From NCBI RefSeq assembly GCF_013201545.1, contig NZ_CP053746.1, positions 1,217,001 to 1,281,000 of the forward strand: a stretch of DNA of 64,000 bases, read 5' to 3'. The notes under the pieces were generated by a model. That model had not been told where the DNA came from. It saw nothing but the letters and a program-made list of their open reading frames with translations, and searched no databases. Shown piece after piece: positions 26,118-36,581 of the stretch (the first letter of the stretch is position 1; each line of letters starts with the position of its first letter). The DNA is from Pseudomonas graminis. GTDB taxonomy: Bacteria; Pseudomonadota; Gammaproteobacteria; Pseudomonadales; Pseudomonadaceae. Position numbers and translations under genes: made by a program.

Positions 26118-26966
26118 TTAATCAATGTCAGGCTTCGCCAAGACGGCGTACACCACCTGATACGTGGCGGGCAGGCCTTTTTCCTGACGAAACCTTTCGT
26201 ACGCCTCCATCAAAGCCTGAATTCGCGCGCGGCCGGTCAGGCCTCCCGGGCGACCCGGATTGATGTTGTGCGCACCCAATGCCTTGAGCTCGTGGGTCAG
26301 GCTGCGCACGTCGGGATAGTGCAGCACGTGGGGCAGGACTTCGAGGCTGCGCACGCTCAGACCACTGTCCGCGCAGAGGCGTTGATAGTCCTCGCGCTCG
26401 CGGAAGCGGTTGACGTGGACCATGCCGTCCACCGCCTGCCAGCTGTCGCGCAGTTCAACCAGCGTCCCGACGCAGAGGCTGGCAAAAGCGAACACGCCGC
26501 CCGGTTTCAGCACACGACGCGCTTCGCTCAGCACCGCGGAAAAATCCGGGCACCATTGCACCGCCAGGCTAGAGAACATCAGATCGACGCTCGCGTCGCG
26601 CAGCGGAAGATGCTCCGCGTCGCCTGACACGTAATGAGTGGCGCCCCCTAACGGGCGTGCATAACGCAGCATGCCTTCGGCGATGTCGAGCGCAACGCCT
26701 TCGCTCTCAGGAAACGTCTGCGCCAGCGCGCGACTGAAGCAACCGGTGCCGCTGCCCAGGTCCAGCCAGCGAGAGGGCGCCAAGGCTGGCAGTCGCGTCA
26801 TCAGCTCGGTGCCGACGGCGCGCTGCAAGTCGGCCACGCTGTCGTAACTCACCGCGGCCTTCGAGAAGGACGCCGCCACCTGACGCTTGTCAGGCAGGGT
26901 GTGTTGCCCGGATGCCTGTTGCTGTTTCACGGCCTTCAGCACCGCGCAGTGGGAAAGATCAGTCAT
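26118..26966 (-). CDS. bioC: Malonyl-[ACP] O-methyltransferase
   Basis: About 282 residues from [14 protein letters not shown] class I SAM methyltransferase with motif [11 protein letters not shown] at residues 68-77 and the [14 protein letters not shown] start block typical of BioC. It methylates malonyl-ACP so that fatty acid synthesis can build the pimeloyl chain. The start at 26966 overlaps the end of bioH by 8 bases. Confidence 0.95.
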   Translation of the reverse strand: MTDLSHCAVLKAVKQQQASGQHTLPDKRQVAASFSKAAVSYDSVADLQRAVGTELMTRLPALAPSRWLDLGSGTGCFSRALAQTFPESEGVALDIAEGMLRYARPLGGATHYVSGDAEHLPLRDASVDLMFSSLAVQWCPDFSAVLSEARRVLKPGGVFAFASLCVGTLVELRDSWQAVDGMVHVNRFREREDYQRLCADSGLSVRSLEVLPHVLHYPDVRSLTHELKALGAHNINPGRPGGLTGRARIQALMEAYERFRQEKGLPATYQVVYAVLAKPDID

Positions 26967-27690
26967 CACCGGACTCGTGTAAAAACGCATGAACTGCAGC
27001 GGCGACGCCGTGCGGGTTTTCCAGAATAAAAGCGTGACTGGCCTGCTCGATCACGCCGACTTCGATGTCAGGCTGGAGGCAAAGCAAATCAGCCGATGCT
27101 TCAGCGGGCACCAACGCGTCTAGACCGCCGAACAGGTGCAATTGAGGACCGCGAAACCCTTGCAGCGCTTTGCGCGTGTCCATTTGCTCGAGCAGCTTCA
27201 GGCCTTCGATCAAACCGGCACTGGTGCCGTGGGGCGCGCAGGCTTTCAGTTGTCTCGACAGCGGCCGTGGCTCTTCGGCGCCTTGCACGCATAACAGGGT
27301 GAAGCGCTTGAGCGTTGCGTCCAGGTCGGCCTTGCAACCGGCAATGAACGCGTCGAAATCCGTTTGTGGCATCGCGTTGGGCCACTCGCTGCGGGCCACG
27401 AAGCAGACATTACTGGCAAACGTCGCCAGCCCACAGCAGCGCTCGCCCCTGCGCGCAGCCAGTTCGGCGGCGAGCATGCCACCCAGCGACCAGCCGCCAA
27501 GCCAGACGTTGTCGGGCATTGTCGAATCCAGCTCATCAAGCCATTCGTCGAGGCTGTCAGTGTCCATGTCCGGCAAGGGTTCGATGACGACCCGCAAATG
27601 CTCGTCGAGTCCGCGCAGCGCCGCCGCCAGTGGTTCCAGAGGAGAAACGCCAAGACCCCAACCGGGCAACAGGATCAACTGATCACGCAT
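26959..27690 (-). CDS. bioH: Pimeloyl-[ACP] methyl ester esterase
   Basis: A 243-residue alpha/beta hydrolase. The nucleophile elbow GGWSLGG gives Ser68, and the terminal His lies in EQASHAF. It removes the methyl group from pimeloyl-ACP methyl ester, ending chain extension. It overlaps bioF at its start (8 bases) and bioC at its end, so translation is coupled along the operon. Confidence 0.95.
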   Translation of the reverse strand: MRDQLILLPGWGLGVSPLEPLAAALRGLDEHLRVVIEPLPDMDTDSLDEWLDELDSTMPDNVWLGGWSLGGMLAAELAARRGERCCGLATFASNVCFVARSEWPNAMPQTDFDAFIAGCKADLDATLKRFTLLCVQGAEEPRPLSRQLKACAPHGTSAGLIEGLKLLEQMDTRKALQGFRGPQLHLFGGLDALVPAEASADLLCLQPDIEVGVIEQASHAFILENPHGVAAAVHAFLHESGDD

Positions 27691-28873
27691 GGTTCAGCTC
27701 CGAAGATTCGTCTACGCCCAGCAGCGGAAAACACTGCTCCAGTGCATTCAACAATAGCTGCACCTGCGCTTCGCTGTGGGCGGCGGACAATGTCACGCGT
27801 AAACGCGCGCCGCCCGCAGGCACCGTCGGCGGCCGAATGGCGGTGACCATCACGCCGCGCTCTCGCAGCAACTGCGACAGCCGCAACGCGCGCCCGCTGT
27901 CGCCAATCAGGATTGGCTGGATGGGCGTGAAACTGTCCATCAGCGCCAGGCCGAGGGCTTGAGCGCCAGCGCGAAACTGCTTGATGAGTGCCGCCAGGTG
28001 CTCACGCCGCCAGTGTTCGGTGCGCAGCAGTTCGAGGCTTTTCAGCGTTGCGCACGCCAGCGCTGGCGGCTGACTGGTGGTGTAGATATAGGGGCGGGCG
28101 AACTGGATCAGGGTTTCGATCAACTCTTCGCTGCCCGCGATGAATGCGCCCGCCGTGCCGAAGGATTTGCCCAGCGTGCCGATCAGCACCGGAACGTCAT
28201 CGATGCCCAAGCCGAAGTGTTCGACTATGCCTGCACCGCTTGCACCCAGTGGGCCGAAACCATGAGCATCGTCGACCATCAGCCACGCGTTTTTGGCTTT
28301 GGCGGCCTTGGCCAGCGCGGATAGGTCAGCGACGTCGCCGTCCATGCTGAATACGCCGTCGGTAACCACCAGCGTGTCGCCGACGGCTTTGTCCAAGCGG
28401 GTGGCAAGGCTGTCGCAATCGTTGTGCAGGTAGCGGGAAAAACGCGCGCCGCTGAGCAGGCCGGCATCAAGCAAAGAAGCATGATTGAGGCGATCTTCCA
28501 ACACGGTGTCGCCCTGCCCGACCAACGCGGTGACGGTGCCGAGGTTGGCCATGTAGCCGTTGGAAAACAGCAGCGCGCGGGGCCGCCCGGTGAACTCTGC
28601 GAGTGCTTCTTCGAGGGCGTGATGGGGCGTGCTGTGACCAATCACCAAATGCGAAGCGCCACCGCCAACGCCCCAACGCTCGGCGCCGGCTTGCCAGGCC
28701 GCGATGACTTCGGGGTGATTGGCCAGCCCCATGTAATCGTTGTTGCAGAACGCCAGCAGCTTCTTGCCGTCGACAATGACTTCAGGGCCCTGCGGGCTTT
28801 GCAGCAAGGGCCGCTGACGGTACAGGTGCTCGGCACGACGGGCAGCGAGACGTGCGTTCAGATCAAAGGACAT
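27683..28873 (-). CDS. bioF: 8-amino-7-oxononanoate synthase
   Basis: A 396-residue PLP enzyme of the alpha-oxoamine synthase family. The PLP lysine is Lys236 in [13 protein letters not shown], and the cofactor-binding DDAHGFG is at 201-207. It condenses pimeloyl-ACP with alanine. It lies 31 bases after bioB and overlaps bioH. Confidence 0.96.
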   Translation of the reverse strand: MSFDLNARLAARRAEHLYRQRPLLQSPQGPEVIVDGKKLLAFCNNDYMGLANHPEVIAAWQAGAERWGVGGGASHLVIGHSTPHHALEEALAEFTGRPRALLFSNGYMANLGTVTALVGQGDTVLEDRLNHASLLDAGLLSGARFSRYLHNDCDSLATRLDKAVGDTLVVTDGVFSMDGDVADLSALAKAAKAKNAWLMVDDAHGFGPLGASGAGIVEHFGLGIDDVPVLIGTLGKSFGTAGAFIAGSEELIETLIQFARPYIYTTSQPPALACATLKSLELLRTEHWRREHLAALIKQFRAGAQALGLALMDSFTPIQPILIGDSGRALRLSQLLRERGVMVTAIRPPTVPAGGARLRVTLSAAHSEAQVQLLLNALEQCFPLLGVDESSELNHA

Positions 28874-28904
28874 GCAGGCCTCGAGTCAAGCCACTGATGA
28901 AGAT

Positions 28905-29960
28905 TCAAACAGCCGCGTCGTAAAACAGCTCGCTGCTTTTCTGCTCGATCAGCGCTTGTTCGATGGCGGCCTGATGCACCTCGTCCGAGTGCTCTTCCCG
29001 GGCTTCTGGCTGAATGCCCAGACGCGAGAACAGCTGCATGTCCTTGTCGGACTGCGGGTTGGCGGTGGTCAGCAGTTTGTCGCCGTAGAAGATCGAGTTG
29101 GCGCCGGCGAAGAACGCCAGGGCCTGCATCTGGTCATTCATGGCTTCGCGGCCGGCGGACAGACGCACGTGGGATTGCGGCATCAGGATGCGCGCGACGG
29201 CCAGCATGCGGATGAAATCGAACGGATCGATATCCTCGGCGTTTTCCAGCGGCGTACCGGCCACTTTCACCAGCATGTTGATCGGTACGGATTCCGGGTG
29301 CTCTGGCAGGTTGGCCAGCTGGATCAGCAGATTAGCGCGGTCGTCCAGGGATTCGCCCATGCCCAGAATGCCGCCGGAGCAGATCTTCATCCCCGAATCA
29401 CGTACGTACGCCAGGGTCTGCAGGCGATCGCTGTAGGTGCGGGTGGTGATGATGCTGGTGTAGAAATCCGGCGAGGTGTCGAGGTTGTGGTTGTAGTAAT
29501 CAAGGCCTGCGGCGGCCAGCGCCTGGGTCTGGTCCTGATCCAGCTTGCCAAGGGTCATGCAGGTTTCCAGGCCCATGGCCTTGACGCCTTTGACCATCTC
29601 CAGCACGTAGGGCATGTCTTTGGCCGACGGGTGTTTCCACGCCGCCCCCATGCAGAAACGGGTCGAACCAATGGCCTTGGCGCGTGCGGCTTCTTCCAGC
29701 ACTTGCTGGACCTGCATCAGCTTTTCTTTTTCCAGACCTGTGTTGTAGTGGCCCGATTGCGGGCAGTACTTGCAGTCTTCCGGGCAGGCGCCGGTTTTGA
29801 TCGACAGCAGGGTCGAGACCTGCACGCGGTTGGCGTCGAAGTGAGCGCGGTGCACGGTTTGCGCCTGAAACAGCAGGTCATTGAATGGCTGTGTGAACAG
29901 CGCCTTGACCTCGGCTAGATTCCAGTCGTGACGCAGGTTGGCATTGATGCTGGCGCTCAT
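28905..29960 (-). CDS. bioB: Biotin synthase
   Basis: About 351 residues from [14 protein letters not shown]; the start at 29960 follows AGGAGCCGCCC. The radical SAM cysteines are Cys59, Cys63 and Cys66 (CPEDCKYC). It inserts sulphur into dethiobiotin using a second Fe-S cluster. It is the first gene of bioBFHCD. The promoter and a BirA-type operator lie 95-147 bases upstream, inside the divergent comF gene. Confidence 0.97.
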   Translation of the reverse strand: MSASINANLRHDWNLAEVKALFTQPFNDLLFQAQTVHRAHFDANRVQVSTLLSIKTGACPEDCKYCPQSGHYNTGLEKEKLMQVQQVLEEAARAKAIGSTRFCMGAAWKHPSAKDMPYVLEMVKGVKAMGLETCMTLGKLDQDQTQALAAAGLDYYNHNLDTSPDFYTSIITTRTYSDRLQTLAYVRDSGMKICSGGILGMGESLDDRANLLIQLANLPEHPESVPINMLVKVAGTPLENAEDIDPFDFIRMLAVARILMPQSHVRLSAGREAMNDQMQALAFFAGANSIFYGDKLLTTANPQSDKDMQLFSRLGIQPEAREEHSDEVHQAAIEQALIEQKSSELFYDAAV

Positions 29961-30054
29961 GGGCGGCTCCTTGATGTTTTCTGAACGATGACCCGGGCGG
30001 CTTTGCCCAGCGGCAAAACCGGAAAGCCCACAGGCGCAACACGGATGTTCGGCA

Positions 30055-30082
30055 TATTTAAGGAAGCGACATGCGCTGTCAA
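30055..30082 (-). promoter_or_regulatory. Sigma-70 promoter of bioBFHCD
   Basis: On the minus strand, TTGACA (30077-30082) is followed by a 16-base spacer and TAAATA (30055-30060). The -35 lies within the left arm of the BirA-type operator, so repressor binding would block RNA polymerase. Confidence 0.65.
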
Positions 30083-30805
30083 CCGCATAACGGGCGCGAG
30101 GTTTACATCTGGTTAAAAAACGCACAGAAATGTTTGCTGTGCGATGAAGCGACTGATTCCACCACTGGGATCTGCGTGCCCTGTGAACGCGAACTGCCTT
30201 GGCTGATTGACCAGTGCGACCGATGCGCATTGCCCATGCCGATGTCCGGTCTGACCTGTGGCGCCTGCAATCGCCAGCCTCCGGCCTTCAATGAAGTTGT
30301 CGCTCCGTGGCTTTACGACTTCCCGATCGACGCGCTGGTCACACGCTTCAAGCATCAGGGCAAATGGCCGCTCGGCCGACTACTGGCGGAGCTGTTGGGC
30401 GAAACCCTGCACCACCGCTTCAATGAAGGCCTGCGACGACCCGACGTTCTTGTCCCGGTGCCACTGGCCAAAAAGCGGTTGCGTCAGAGGGGCTTCAATC
30501 AAGCGGCGATGCTGGCGAACTGGCTCGGTGCGCGACTGGACTTACCCGTCGATGAGCGCGTGATTGGCCGTGTAAAGGAAACACCCTCGCAGCAGGGCCT
30601 GGATGCGAAAGCCAGAAAGCGCAACTTGGCGTCCGCCTTTGCGCTGAAGGACGCGACGCCGATTGGCGGCAAGCACCTCGCGCTGATTGATGACGTCCTC
30701 ACCACCGGCTCAACAGCCAACGCACTGGCAGAACTGTTGCTCAAGGCCGGCGCAAAATCGGTGGACGTGTATTGCCTGGCAAGAACGCCGAAGCCAGGGC
30801 ACTAA
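30071..30805 (+). CDS. comF: ComF family phosphoribosyltransferase-like protein
   Basis: A 244-residue protein with an N-terminal zinc-ribbon-like region holding four CxxC pairs (Cys21/24, 35/38, 49/52, 63/66) and a C-terminal phosphoribosyltransferase domain with the PRPP loop [13 protein letters not shown] near 205-217. ComF proteins are linked to DNA uptake and processing. AAGGAAG precedes the ATG at 30071 with good spacing, supporting this start, although the BirA operator then lies within the first 13 codons. Divergent from bioB. Confidence 0.92.
   Translation: MRCQPHNGREVYIWLKNAQKCLLCDEATDSTTGICVPCERELPWLIDQCDRCALPMPMSGLTCGACNRQPPAFNEVVAPWLYDFPIDALVTRFKHQGKWPLGRLLAELLGETLHHRFNEGLRRPDVLVPVPLAKKRLRQRGFNQAAMLANWLGARLDLPVDERVIGRVKETPSQQGLDAKARKRNLASAFALKDATPIGGKHLALIDDVLTTGSTANALAELLLKAGAKSVDVYCLARTPKPGH
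30077..30107. promoter_or_regulatory. BirA-type biotin operator (TGTCAACC-N15-GGTTTACA)
   Basis: Arms TGTCAACC (30077-30084) and GGTTTACA (30100-30107) are separated by 15 bases. The known gammaproteobacterial BirA site is TTGTAAACC-N14/15-GGTTTACAA. It overlaps the bioB -35 and also codons 3-13 of comF. Confidence 0.8.
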
Positions 30806-30807
30806 GG

Positions 30808-30831
30808 GCCGGGAGGTTAAGAAACCTCGGC
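30808..30831. terminator. Hairpin after comF
   Basis: GCCG-GAGGTT / AACCTCGGC with a 4-base loop and one bulged G, starting 3 bases after the comF stop. It is not followed by a T-run, so it may only weakly terminate. Confidence 0.4.
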
Positions 30832-30895
30832 ATTTGGGCGTGAGCCGTTTTGCCTTACACTCCGGCGTCATCACTCTCAGCGCATCCGACCCCCT

Positions 30896-31660
30896 ATGTC
30901 ACTACCGCCGTCCCTCACCCAGCACATGGTTCGTCGCCCCCATCGCATTGCGCTGTTGCAGCACATTGCCGAGCAGGGTTCGATCACCCGTGCAGCAAAG
31001 AGCGCAGGGCTGAGCTACAAGGCGACATGGGACGCCATTGATGAGCTGAACAACCTGGCGCAGCAACCGCTGGTCGAGCGCAGCGTCGGCGGTCGAGGGG
31101 GCGGCGGCGCGAAATTGTCGGCCGAAGGCGAGCGGGTGCTGCGGCTTTATCAGCGCTTGCAGGCGTTGCAGACCCAACTGCTGGAAACGTCGGAGGAGTC
31201 CAATGACCTCGCCTTGCTCAGCCGCTTGATGCTGCGCACCAGCGCGCGCAATCAGCTGCATGGTCAGGTCAGCGGCGTTCGTTCTCAGGGCCGCAACGAC
31301 ATGATCACGTTGCAGCTCGCGGGCGGCTTGTCGATCGAGGCGCTGATCACCCACGACAGCACCCTGCGACTGGGGCTTGAGATCGGAACGGATGTGTTCG
31401 CCCTGATCAAGGCCGGCTGGCTGGCGTTACTGGCGCCCGAGCAGCCTGAAACAACCGGACACAATTGCCTCACCGGGAAAATCGAGCAAATTTTCAATGC
31501 CGAGGATGGCCCGAGCGAAGTCAGAATCGTTCTTCCCAGCCATCAAATCCTTTGCGCCGTGGTCGACGCGGACCGGCTGCACGCCTTGCAGCTAAAGGTC
31601 GGCGGTGAGGTTAAGGTTCAATTTGCGCCCTCGAATATTCTGCTCGGCACGCCGCTTTAA
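30896..31660 (+). CDS. ModE-like transcriptional regulator with TOBE (molybdate-binding) domain
   Basis: A 254-residue protein. Residues 10-110 form a LysR-like winged helix of the ModE type (RIALLQHIAEQGSITRAAKSAGLSYKATWDAIDELN), and the C-terminal 130 residues contain two TOBE/Mop-like repeats (ARNQLHGQVSGVRSQGRND and the TGKIEQIF block). ModE senses molybdate and controls its uptake. No mod genes are adjacent; the targets are elsewhere. Confidence 0.9.
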   Translation: MSLPPSLTQHMVRRPHRIALLQHIAEQGSITRAAKSAGLSYKATWDAIDELNNLAQQPLVERSVGGRGGGGAKLSAEGERVLRLYQRLQALQTQLLETSEESNDLALLSRLMLRTSARNQLHGQVSGVRSQGRNDMITLQLAGGLSIEALITHDSTLRLGLEIGTDVFALIKAGWLALLAPEQPETTGHNCLTGKIEQIFNAEDGPSEVRIVLPSHQILCAVVDADRLHALQLKVGGEVKVQFAPSNILLGTPL

Positions 31661-31762
31661 GCGCCGCTGCACGCAAGCCCGACGCCCGACTCGTCATCTG
31701 ACCGACACAATAACGTCATTCGAACTGCATAGGGTTTCGCCCTAAACCGCAGGGAGCCCGTG

Positions 31763-33676
31763 ATGACGCTATTAAAAGATAACCAATCCACCGACCTCGA
31801 AAACATGGTTGGCCTGACCCGACGCGGATTCATCAGCGCGGGCGCCCTGTGCGGCGCAGCGATGTTTCTCGGGGGCAACCTGCTCAGCCGCAGCGTGATG
31901 GCCGCCAGTGTCAGCGCCGCCAACAGCACGCTGCTTGGCTTCGACAGCATCCCCTCTTCCACCGCCGACAGCATCAGTCTGCCGCCCGGCTATCGTTCCT
32001 CGGTCCTGATCAGTTGGGGCCAGCCGCTGCACACCAACGGCCCGGCATTTGACCCCAGCGGCAAAGGCACGGCGAAGATGCAGGAGCTGCAATTCGGCGA
32101 CAACAATGACGGCATGAGCTTGTTTACCTTCCCCGGTGACAAGCCGGAGACCGCCGGCCGCGCACTGATGGCGATCAACAACGAATACACCAATTACCGC
32201 TACCTCTTCGATCACGGCAAAGACCCCCAATCCGCCGAAGACGTGCACAAGGCCCAGGCGAGCGAAGGTGTGTCGGTGATTGAGGTCAAGCGCGAGGGGC
32301 AGCAGTGGACGTTCGTGCAAGGCTCCAAATACAACCGGCGCATTCACGGCAATACGCCGATTCACCTGAGCGGCCCGGCTGCCGGCCATGAATGGCTGAA
32401 GACCGCCGCGGACAAGACCGGCAAGAACGTCCTCGGGACCTTCCAGAACTGCGCCAACGGCAAGACGCCGTGGGGCACCTATCTGACCTGCGAAGAGAAC
32501 TTCACCGACTGCTTCGGCAGCAGCGATCCGGCACAGACCTTCGACGCCGCGACCAAACGCTATGGTGTGACGGCCGCCAGCAAGGAAGTGAACTGGCACC
32601 TGCACGACCCGCGCTTTGACGTCGCGAAAAACCCCAACGAACCCAACCGCCATGGCTGGGTGGTGGAGATCGACCCGTTCGATCCGAAATCCACGCCGGT
32701 CAAACGCACCGCCCTGGGCCGCTTCAAGCACGAAAACGCTGCGCTGACCGAAACCAAGGACGGCCGCATCGTGGTGTACATGGGCGACGATGAGCGCGGC
32801 GAGTTCATCTACAAATTCATCAGCCGGGACAAGGTTGATCACAAGAACCCAAAGGCCAACCGCGACATCCTCGACCACGGCACGCTGTACGTGGCGCAGT
32901 TCGACGCTGGCGACAGCAATCCCGATCACCCGAAAGGCCAGGGCAAGTGGATTGAACTGAGCCACGGCAAGAACGGCATCGACGCGGCCAGTGGTTTCGC
33001 CAATCAGGCTGAAGTGCTGATTCATGCGCGCCTCGCGGCGAGCCAGGTGAAAGCGACGCGCATGGACCGGCCCGAGTGGATCGTCGTCAGCCCCAAGGAC
33101 GGCCAGGTCTATTGCACACTGACCAACAACATCAAGCGCGGCGATGAAGGCCAGCCGGTCGGCGGTCCGAACCCCCGGGCGAAAAACCAGTACGGGCAGA
33201 TTCTGCGCTGGCAGGAAACCGGGTCAGATGCCGCCGCCATGGACTTTGCGTGGGACTTGTTTGTGGTCGCCGGCAACCCGGGCGTGCATGCCGGTACGCC
33301 CCTGGGTGGATCAAACAACATCAATCCGCAGAACATGTTCAACAGCCCGGATGGCCTGGGCTTCGACGTGGCCGGGCGGCTGTGGATTCTGACGGATGGC
33401 GACTCCACCAATGCCGGCGACTTCGCAGGCATGGGCAATAACCAGATGCTGTGCGCCGACCCTGCAAGCGGAGAGATCCGCCGGTTCATGGTCGGGCCAG
33501 TAGGCTGTGAAGTAACCGGCATCAGCTTCGCGCCCGATCAGAAAGCCCTGTTCGTCGGCATTCAGCACCCTGGTGAAAACGGCGGTTCGACCTTCCCCGA
33601 GCACTTGCCGAACGGCAAGCCGAGGTCATCGGTGATGGTGATCACGCGTGAGGATGGCGGCGTGATCGGCGCATAA
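31763..33676 (+). CDS. PhoX family phosphatase, Tat-exported
   Basis: About 637 residues. A twin-arginine signal TRRGFISAGALCGAAMFLGG lies at residues 19-38, so the protein is folded in the cytoplasm and exported by Tat. The body matches DUF839/PhoX proteins (WGTYLTCEENF near 235, GWVVEIDPFDP near 300, NSPDGLGFDVAGRLWILTDGD near 530). PhoX enzymes are calcium/iron alkaline phosphatases. Start at ATG 31763 is preferred to GTG 31760 by the spacing from GGGAG. No Pho box was recognised upstream. Confidence 0.9.
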   Translation: MTLLKDNQSTDLENMVGLTRRGFISAGALCGAAMFLGGNLLSRSVMAASVSAANSTLLGFDSIPSSTADSISLPPGYRSSVLISWGQPLHTNGPAFDPSGKGTAKMQELQFGDNNDGMSLFTFPGDKPETAGRALMAINNEYTNYRYLFDHGKDPQSAEDVHKAQASEGVSVIEVKREGQQWTFVQGSKYNRRIHGNTPIHLSGPAAGHEWLKTAADKTGKNVLGTFQNCANGKTPWGTYLTCEENFTDCFGSSDPAQTFDAATKRYGVTAASKEVNWHLHDPRFDVAKNPNEPNRHGWVVEIDPFDPKSTPVKRTALGRFKHENAALTETKDGRIVVYMGDDERGEFIYKFISRDKVDHKNPKANRDILDHGTLYVAQFDAGDSNPDHPKGQGKWIELSHGKNGIDAASGFANQAEVLIHARLAASQVKATRMDRPEWIVVSPKDGQVYCTLTNNIKRGDEGQPVGGPNPRAKNQYGQILRWQETGSDAAAMDFAWDLFVVAGNPGVHAGTPLGGSNNINPQNMFNSPDGLGFDVAGRLWILTDGDSTNAGDFAGMGNNQMLCADPASGEIRRFMVGPVGCEVTGISFAPDQKALFVGIQHPGENGGSTFPEHLPNGKPRSSVMVITREDGGVIGA

Positions 33677-33687
33677 CGAGCGCGCTT

Positions 33688-33723
33688 CCCCATCCCGCAA
33701 AAGAGGCAATCGGCGGGATGGGG
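33688..33723. terminator. Hairpin after the PhoX gene
   Basis: Perfect 11-base stem CCCCATCCCGC / GCGGGATGGGG with a 14-base loop, 11 bases after the stop codon. No T-run follows, so termination efficiency is uncertain. Confidence 0.45.
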
Positions 33724-33830
33724 ATTCCACTGAATCAACGGCAACGGGTGTAACGCGCTGTGTCAGGTGTAACACGCCTGAGTTACCATGACTGGCCCGA
33801 CGCGGCAGCCTGCTGCGCGCAGGAGTTAGC

Positions 33831-34805
33831 ATGGCCCACCCGTTCGCAACACTTACACCTGACCTGGTGCTGGACGCCGTCGAGAGCATCGGCTTTGTCA
33901 CCGACGCCCGTATTCTCGCGCTCAACAGCTATGAGAACCGCGTCTATCAGGTCGGCATCGATGAACAGCAGCCGCTGATTGCCAAGTTCTACCGGCCCGA
34001 TCGCTGGACCAACGAAGCCATTCTCGAAGAGCACAGCTTCACCGCCGAACTCGCCGACGTCGAAATCCCGGTCGTCGCGCCCCTCGTCCATAACGGCGAG
34101 ACCTTGTTCGAGCACGCCGGTTTTCGTTTCACCCTCTTTCCCCGTCGTGGCGGTCGCGCGCCAGAGCCCGGCAATCTTGAACAGCTCTACCGTCTCGGCC
34201 AGTTGCTGGGGCGCATTCATGCCGTCGGCGCCACGCGCCCGTTCCAGCACCGCGAAGCCCTCGGCGTGCAGAACTTCGGCCACAACTCGCTCAACTACCT
34301 GCTGGACAACAACGTGATTCCGCGCAGCCTGCTGCCCGCCTATGAGTCCGTTGCAAAAGACCTGCTCAAGCGCGTCGAAGACGTCTACGCCGCCACGCCC
34401 CATCAGAACATCCGCATGCACGGCGATTGCCACCCCGGCAACATGATGACCCGCGACGACATCTTCCACATCGTCGATCTCGACGACTGCCGCATGGGCC
34501 CGGCGGTGCAGGACGTCTGGATGATGCTCGCGGGTGATCGTCAGGACTGCCTGAGTCAGCTGTCGGAATTGATGGACGGCTACAACGAGTTTCACGATTT
34601 CGATCCCCGTGAACTGGCGCTCATCGAACCGCTGCGCGCACTGCGCCTGTTGCATTACAGCGCCTGGCTGGCGCGTCGTTGGGACGATCCTGCGTTCCCC
34701 CACAGCTTTTCCTGGTTCGGCACCGAACGCTATTGGGGTGACCAGGTGCTGGCGCTGCGCGAGCAGTTGTCCGCGCTGAACGAGGAGCCGCTGAAGCTGT
34801 TCTGA
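33831..34805 (+). CDS. srkA: Stress response serine/threonine protein kinase (SrkA/YihE/RdoA family)
   Basis: A 324-residue cytoplasmic kinase of the aminoglycoside-phosphotransferase-like fold. The catalytic HGDCHPGN (residues 197-204, base Asp199) and metal-binding IVDLDDCRMGP (Asp216) are clear. E. coli SrkA protects against stress-induced cell death; the role here is by family. It precedes rarD in the same direction. Confidence 0.92.
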   Translation: MAHPFATLTPDLVLDAVESIGFVTDARILALNSYENRVYQVGIDEQQPLIAKFYRPDRWTNEAILEEHSFTAELADVEIPVVAPLVHNGETLFEHAGFRFTLFPRRGGRAPEPGNLEQLYRLGQLLGRIHAVGATRPFQHREALGVQNFGHNSLNYLLDNNVIPRSLLPAYESVAKDLLKRVEDVYAATPHQNIRMHGDCHPGNMMTRDDIFHIVDLDDCRMGPAVQDVWMMLAGDRQDCLSQLSELMDGYNEFHDFDPRELALIEPLRALRLLHYSAWLARRWDDPAFPHSFSWFGTERYWGDQVLALREQLSALNEEPLKLF

Positions 34806-34860
34806 AACGCTGAATACGCTGCAGGACACCACAACAAAAAAACTTGCCGAAGGACCACCC

Positions 34861-35754
34861 ATGCAAGCTGCCAACCCGCGACGCGGGTACATTCTGGGCC
34901 TGAGCGCCTACATCATCTGGGGGCTGTTTCCGATTTACTTCAAGGTGCTGGCGAGCGTTCCTTCGCTGGAAATCATCGTCAATCGGGCGATCTGGTCGGC
35001 CATCTTCGGTTCGCTTCTGCTGCTGGTCTGGAAGCATCCCGGCTGGTGGCAAGAGCTGCGGGATAACCCTAAACGCCTCGCCATTCTCGCCTGCAGCGGC
35101 ACGCTGATCGCCGCTAACTGGCTGATTTACGTCTGGGCCGTGAACAACAACCACATGGTCGAAGCCAGCCTGGGCTACTTCATCAACCCGCTGATCAACG
35201 TGATGCTCGGCATGGTGCTGCTGCGTGAAAGACTGCGGCCGTTGCAATGGGTCGCGGTGATGCTGGCGTTGATCGGTGTGCTTCAGCAGGTCTGGCAAGT
35301 GGGCAGTCTGCCGTGGGTGTCGCTCGCGCTGGCGTTCACCTTTGGCTTCTACGGCCTGATTCGCAAAAAAGCGCCCGTGGCTGCGTTGCCCGGGCTGGTG
35401 GTGGAGACCTGGATTCTGGTGCCGCTGGCCGTGGGCTGGCTGATTTTCAACCCGCTGGCCCACAGCGCACAGCCGGAATTCTGGACCACATCCGAGGCAC
35501 TCTGGCTGGCGGCGGCCGGTCCGGTGACCCTCGTGCCGCTGGTGTGTTTCAACGCCGCAGCAAGGCATTTGCCCTACGCGACGCTGGGCTTTTTGCAGTA
35601 CATCGCGCCGACGCTCGTGCTGGCCCTGGCGGTTGTGCTGTACGACGAACACATGGCCTCGGCCACCTTGGTAACCTTCGCCTTCATCTGGTCCGGGTTG
35701 ATCATCTACAGCGTCGACGCCTGGCGCTCCCTGCGCAGACGCGCCCAGGCCTGA
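34861..35754 (+). CDS. rarD: RarD family EamA transporter
   Basis: A 297-residue inner membrane protein with ten hydrophobic segments. The start RRGYILGLSAYIIWGLFPIYFK and NWLIYVWAVNNNHMVEASLGYFINPL are typical of RarD. The transported substrate is unknown. It lies 55 bases after the kinase and is probably co-transcribed. Confidence 0.92.
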   Translation: MQAANPRRGYILGLSAYIIWGLFPIYFKVLASVPSLEIIVNRAIWSAIFGSLLLLVWKHPGWWQELRDNPKRLAILACSGTLIAANWLIYVWAVNNNHMVEASLGYFINPLINVMLGMVLLRERLRPLQWVAVMLALIGVLQQVWQVGSLPWVSLALAFTFGFYGLIRKKAPVAALPGLVVETWILVPLAVGWLIFNPLAHSAQPEFWTTSEALWLAAAGPVTLVPLVCFNAAARHLPYATLGFLQYIAPTLVLALAVVLYDEHMASATLVTFAFIWSGLIIYSVDAWRSLRRRAQA

Positions 35755-35814
35755 TGGAATAGGGTAATTCGCTGCAGGCCTTCTAAAAGGCAGAGCCTAC
35801 AGCGGCGACATTGT

Positions 35815-36333
35815 TTACTCGTCCGTCGGCAAATGCAGTTCCACCATCAGGTCATCCGCCAGGGTTTCCAGCCGCTGTTGCAGCACATCCAGTGAAAGAT
35901 CCATCGGCAATCCCAACTCGGCATGGGCGCGAAACAGCGTTTCGCTGCTCATGGGTGCTGGCTCCACGCTGGTCACCAGATGCTCCAGGTTGACGCCTTG
36001 CTCGGTCAGCACGCGAGTGACGTCGCGCACGATCCCGGATCGATCATTGCCCACCAGCTCCATGGTGATGGGCCGCCACTCCGGCAAGGATTCCGGAAGG
36101 ACTTCGGCGAACAGGACGCGGATGCCTTTTGCCGAAAGCCCTTCCAGCGCGCTGCGCAGGGGCGGATGCGCGTCGACCGGCGCGCTGACCCGCAGGATCC
36201 CGGCGAACTGCCCGGCCATGTGTGACATACGGCTTTCCAGCCAATTGCCACCGTGATCGGCAATGCATGCCGCGAGCTGCTCGACCACGCCTGGCTTGTC
36301 CGGCGCTGACACAGTGACGATAAGATGATCCAC
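35815..36333 (-). CDS. Glycine cleavage system transcriptional repressor-like ACT protein (GcvR family)
   Basis: A 172-residue protein built of two ACT domains, at about residues 1-75 and 90-165 (MDHLIVTVSAPDKPGVVEQLAACIADHGGNWLES and the PITMELVGNDRSGIVRDVTRVLTEQGVNLE block). No DNA-binding domain, as in GcvR, which works by binding GcvA in the presence of glycine. Convergent with rarD; divergent from glcB over 470 bases. Confidence 0.85.
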   Translation of the reverse strand: MDHLIVTVSAPDKPGVVEQLAACIADHGGNWLESRMSHMAGQFAGILRVSAPVDAHPPLRSALEGLSAKGIRVLFAEVLPESLPEWRPITMELVGNDRSGIVRDVTRVLTEQGVNLEHLVTSVEPAPMSSETLFRAHAELGLPMDLSLDVLQQRLETLADDLMVELHLPTDE

Positions 36334-36462
36334 AAACGACTCCTTTTATCCGCAGCGACTGAGACCTGTTTAATAGCACGTCCCATGGATTGCAGGGAGT
36401 ATAGGCACGTCTACCCGGCGCGCAGTGGCGTCACTGCTTCAGGAATTTTTGTGTACGATTCT

Positions 36463-36468
36463 TATAAT
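36463..36468 (+). promoter_or_regulatory. Candidate -10 box TATAAT in the glcB upstream region
   Basis: A perfect TATAAT within a very A/T-rich stretch, 336 bases before the glcB start. No matching -35 is seen at 17 bases, so it would need an activator or another sigma factor. Confidence 0.3.
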
Positions 36469-36581
36469 TATCTGGAACAATCTGTACGTTCTTTGAGAAC
36501 ATCCAACACCGCTGCGTGACCGAGTGCCTAACTTCGGTCGCTCGGTGCACTTTCAGTCTGATTTTCACGCCGCAACTCATC

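Noticed and set aside
33747..33773. Direct repeats GGTGTAAC (two copies, 19 bases apart) before the srkA-like gene
   Set aside because: Short and imperfectly extended; could be chance in this base composition.
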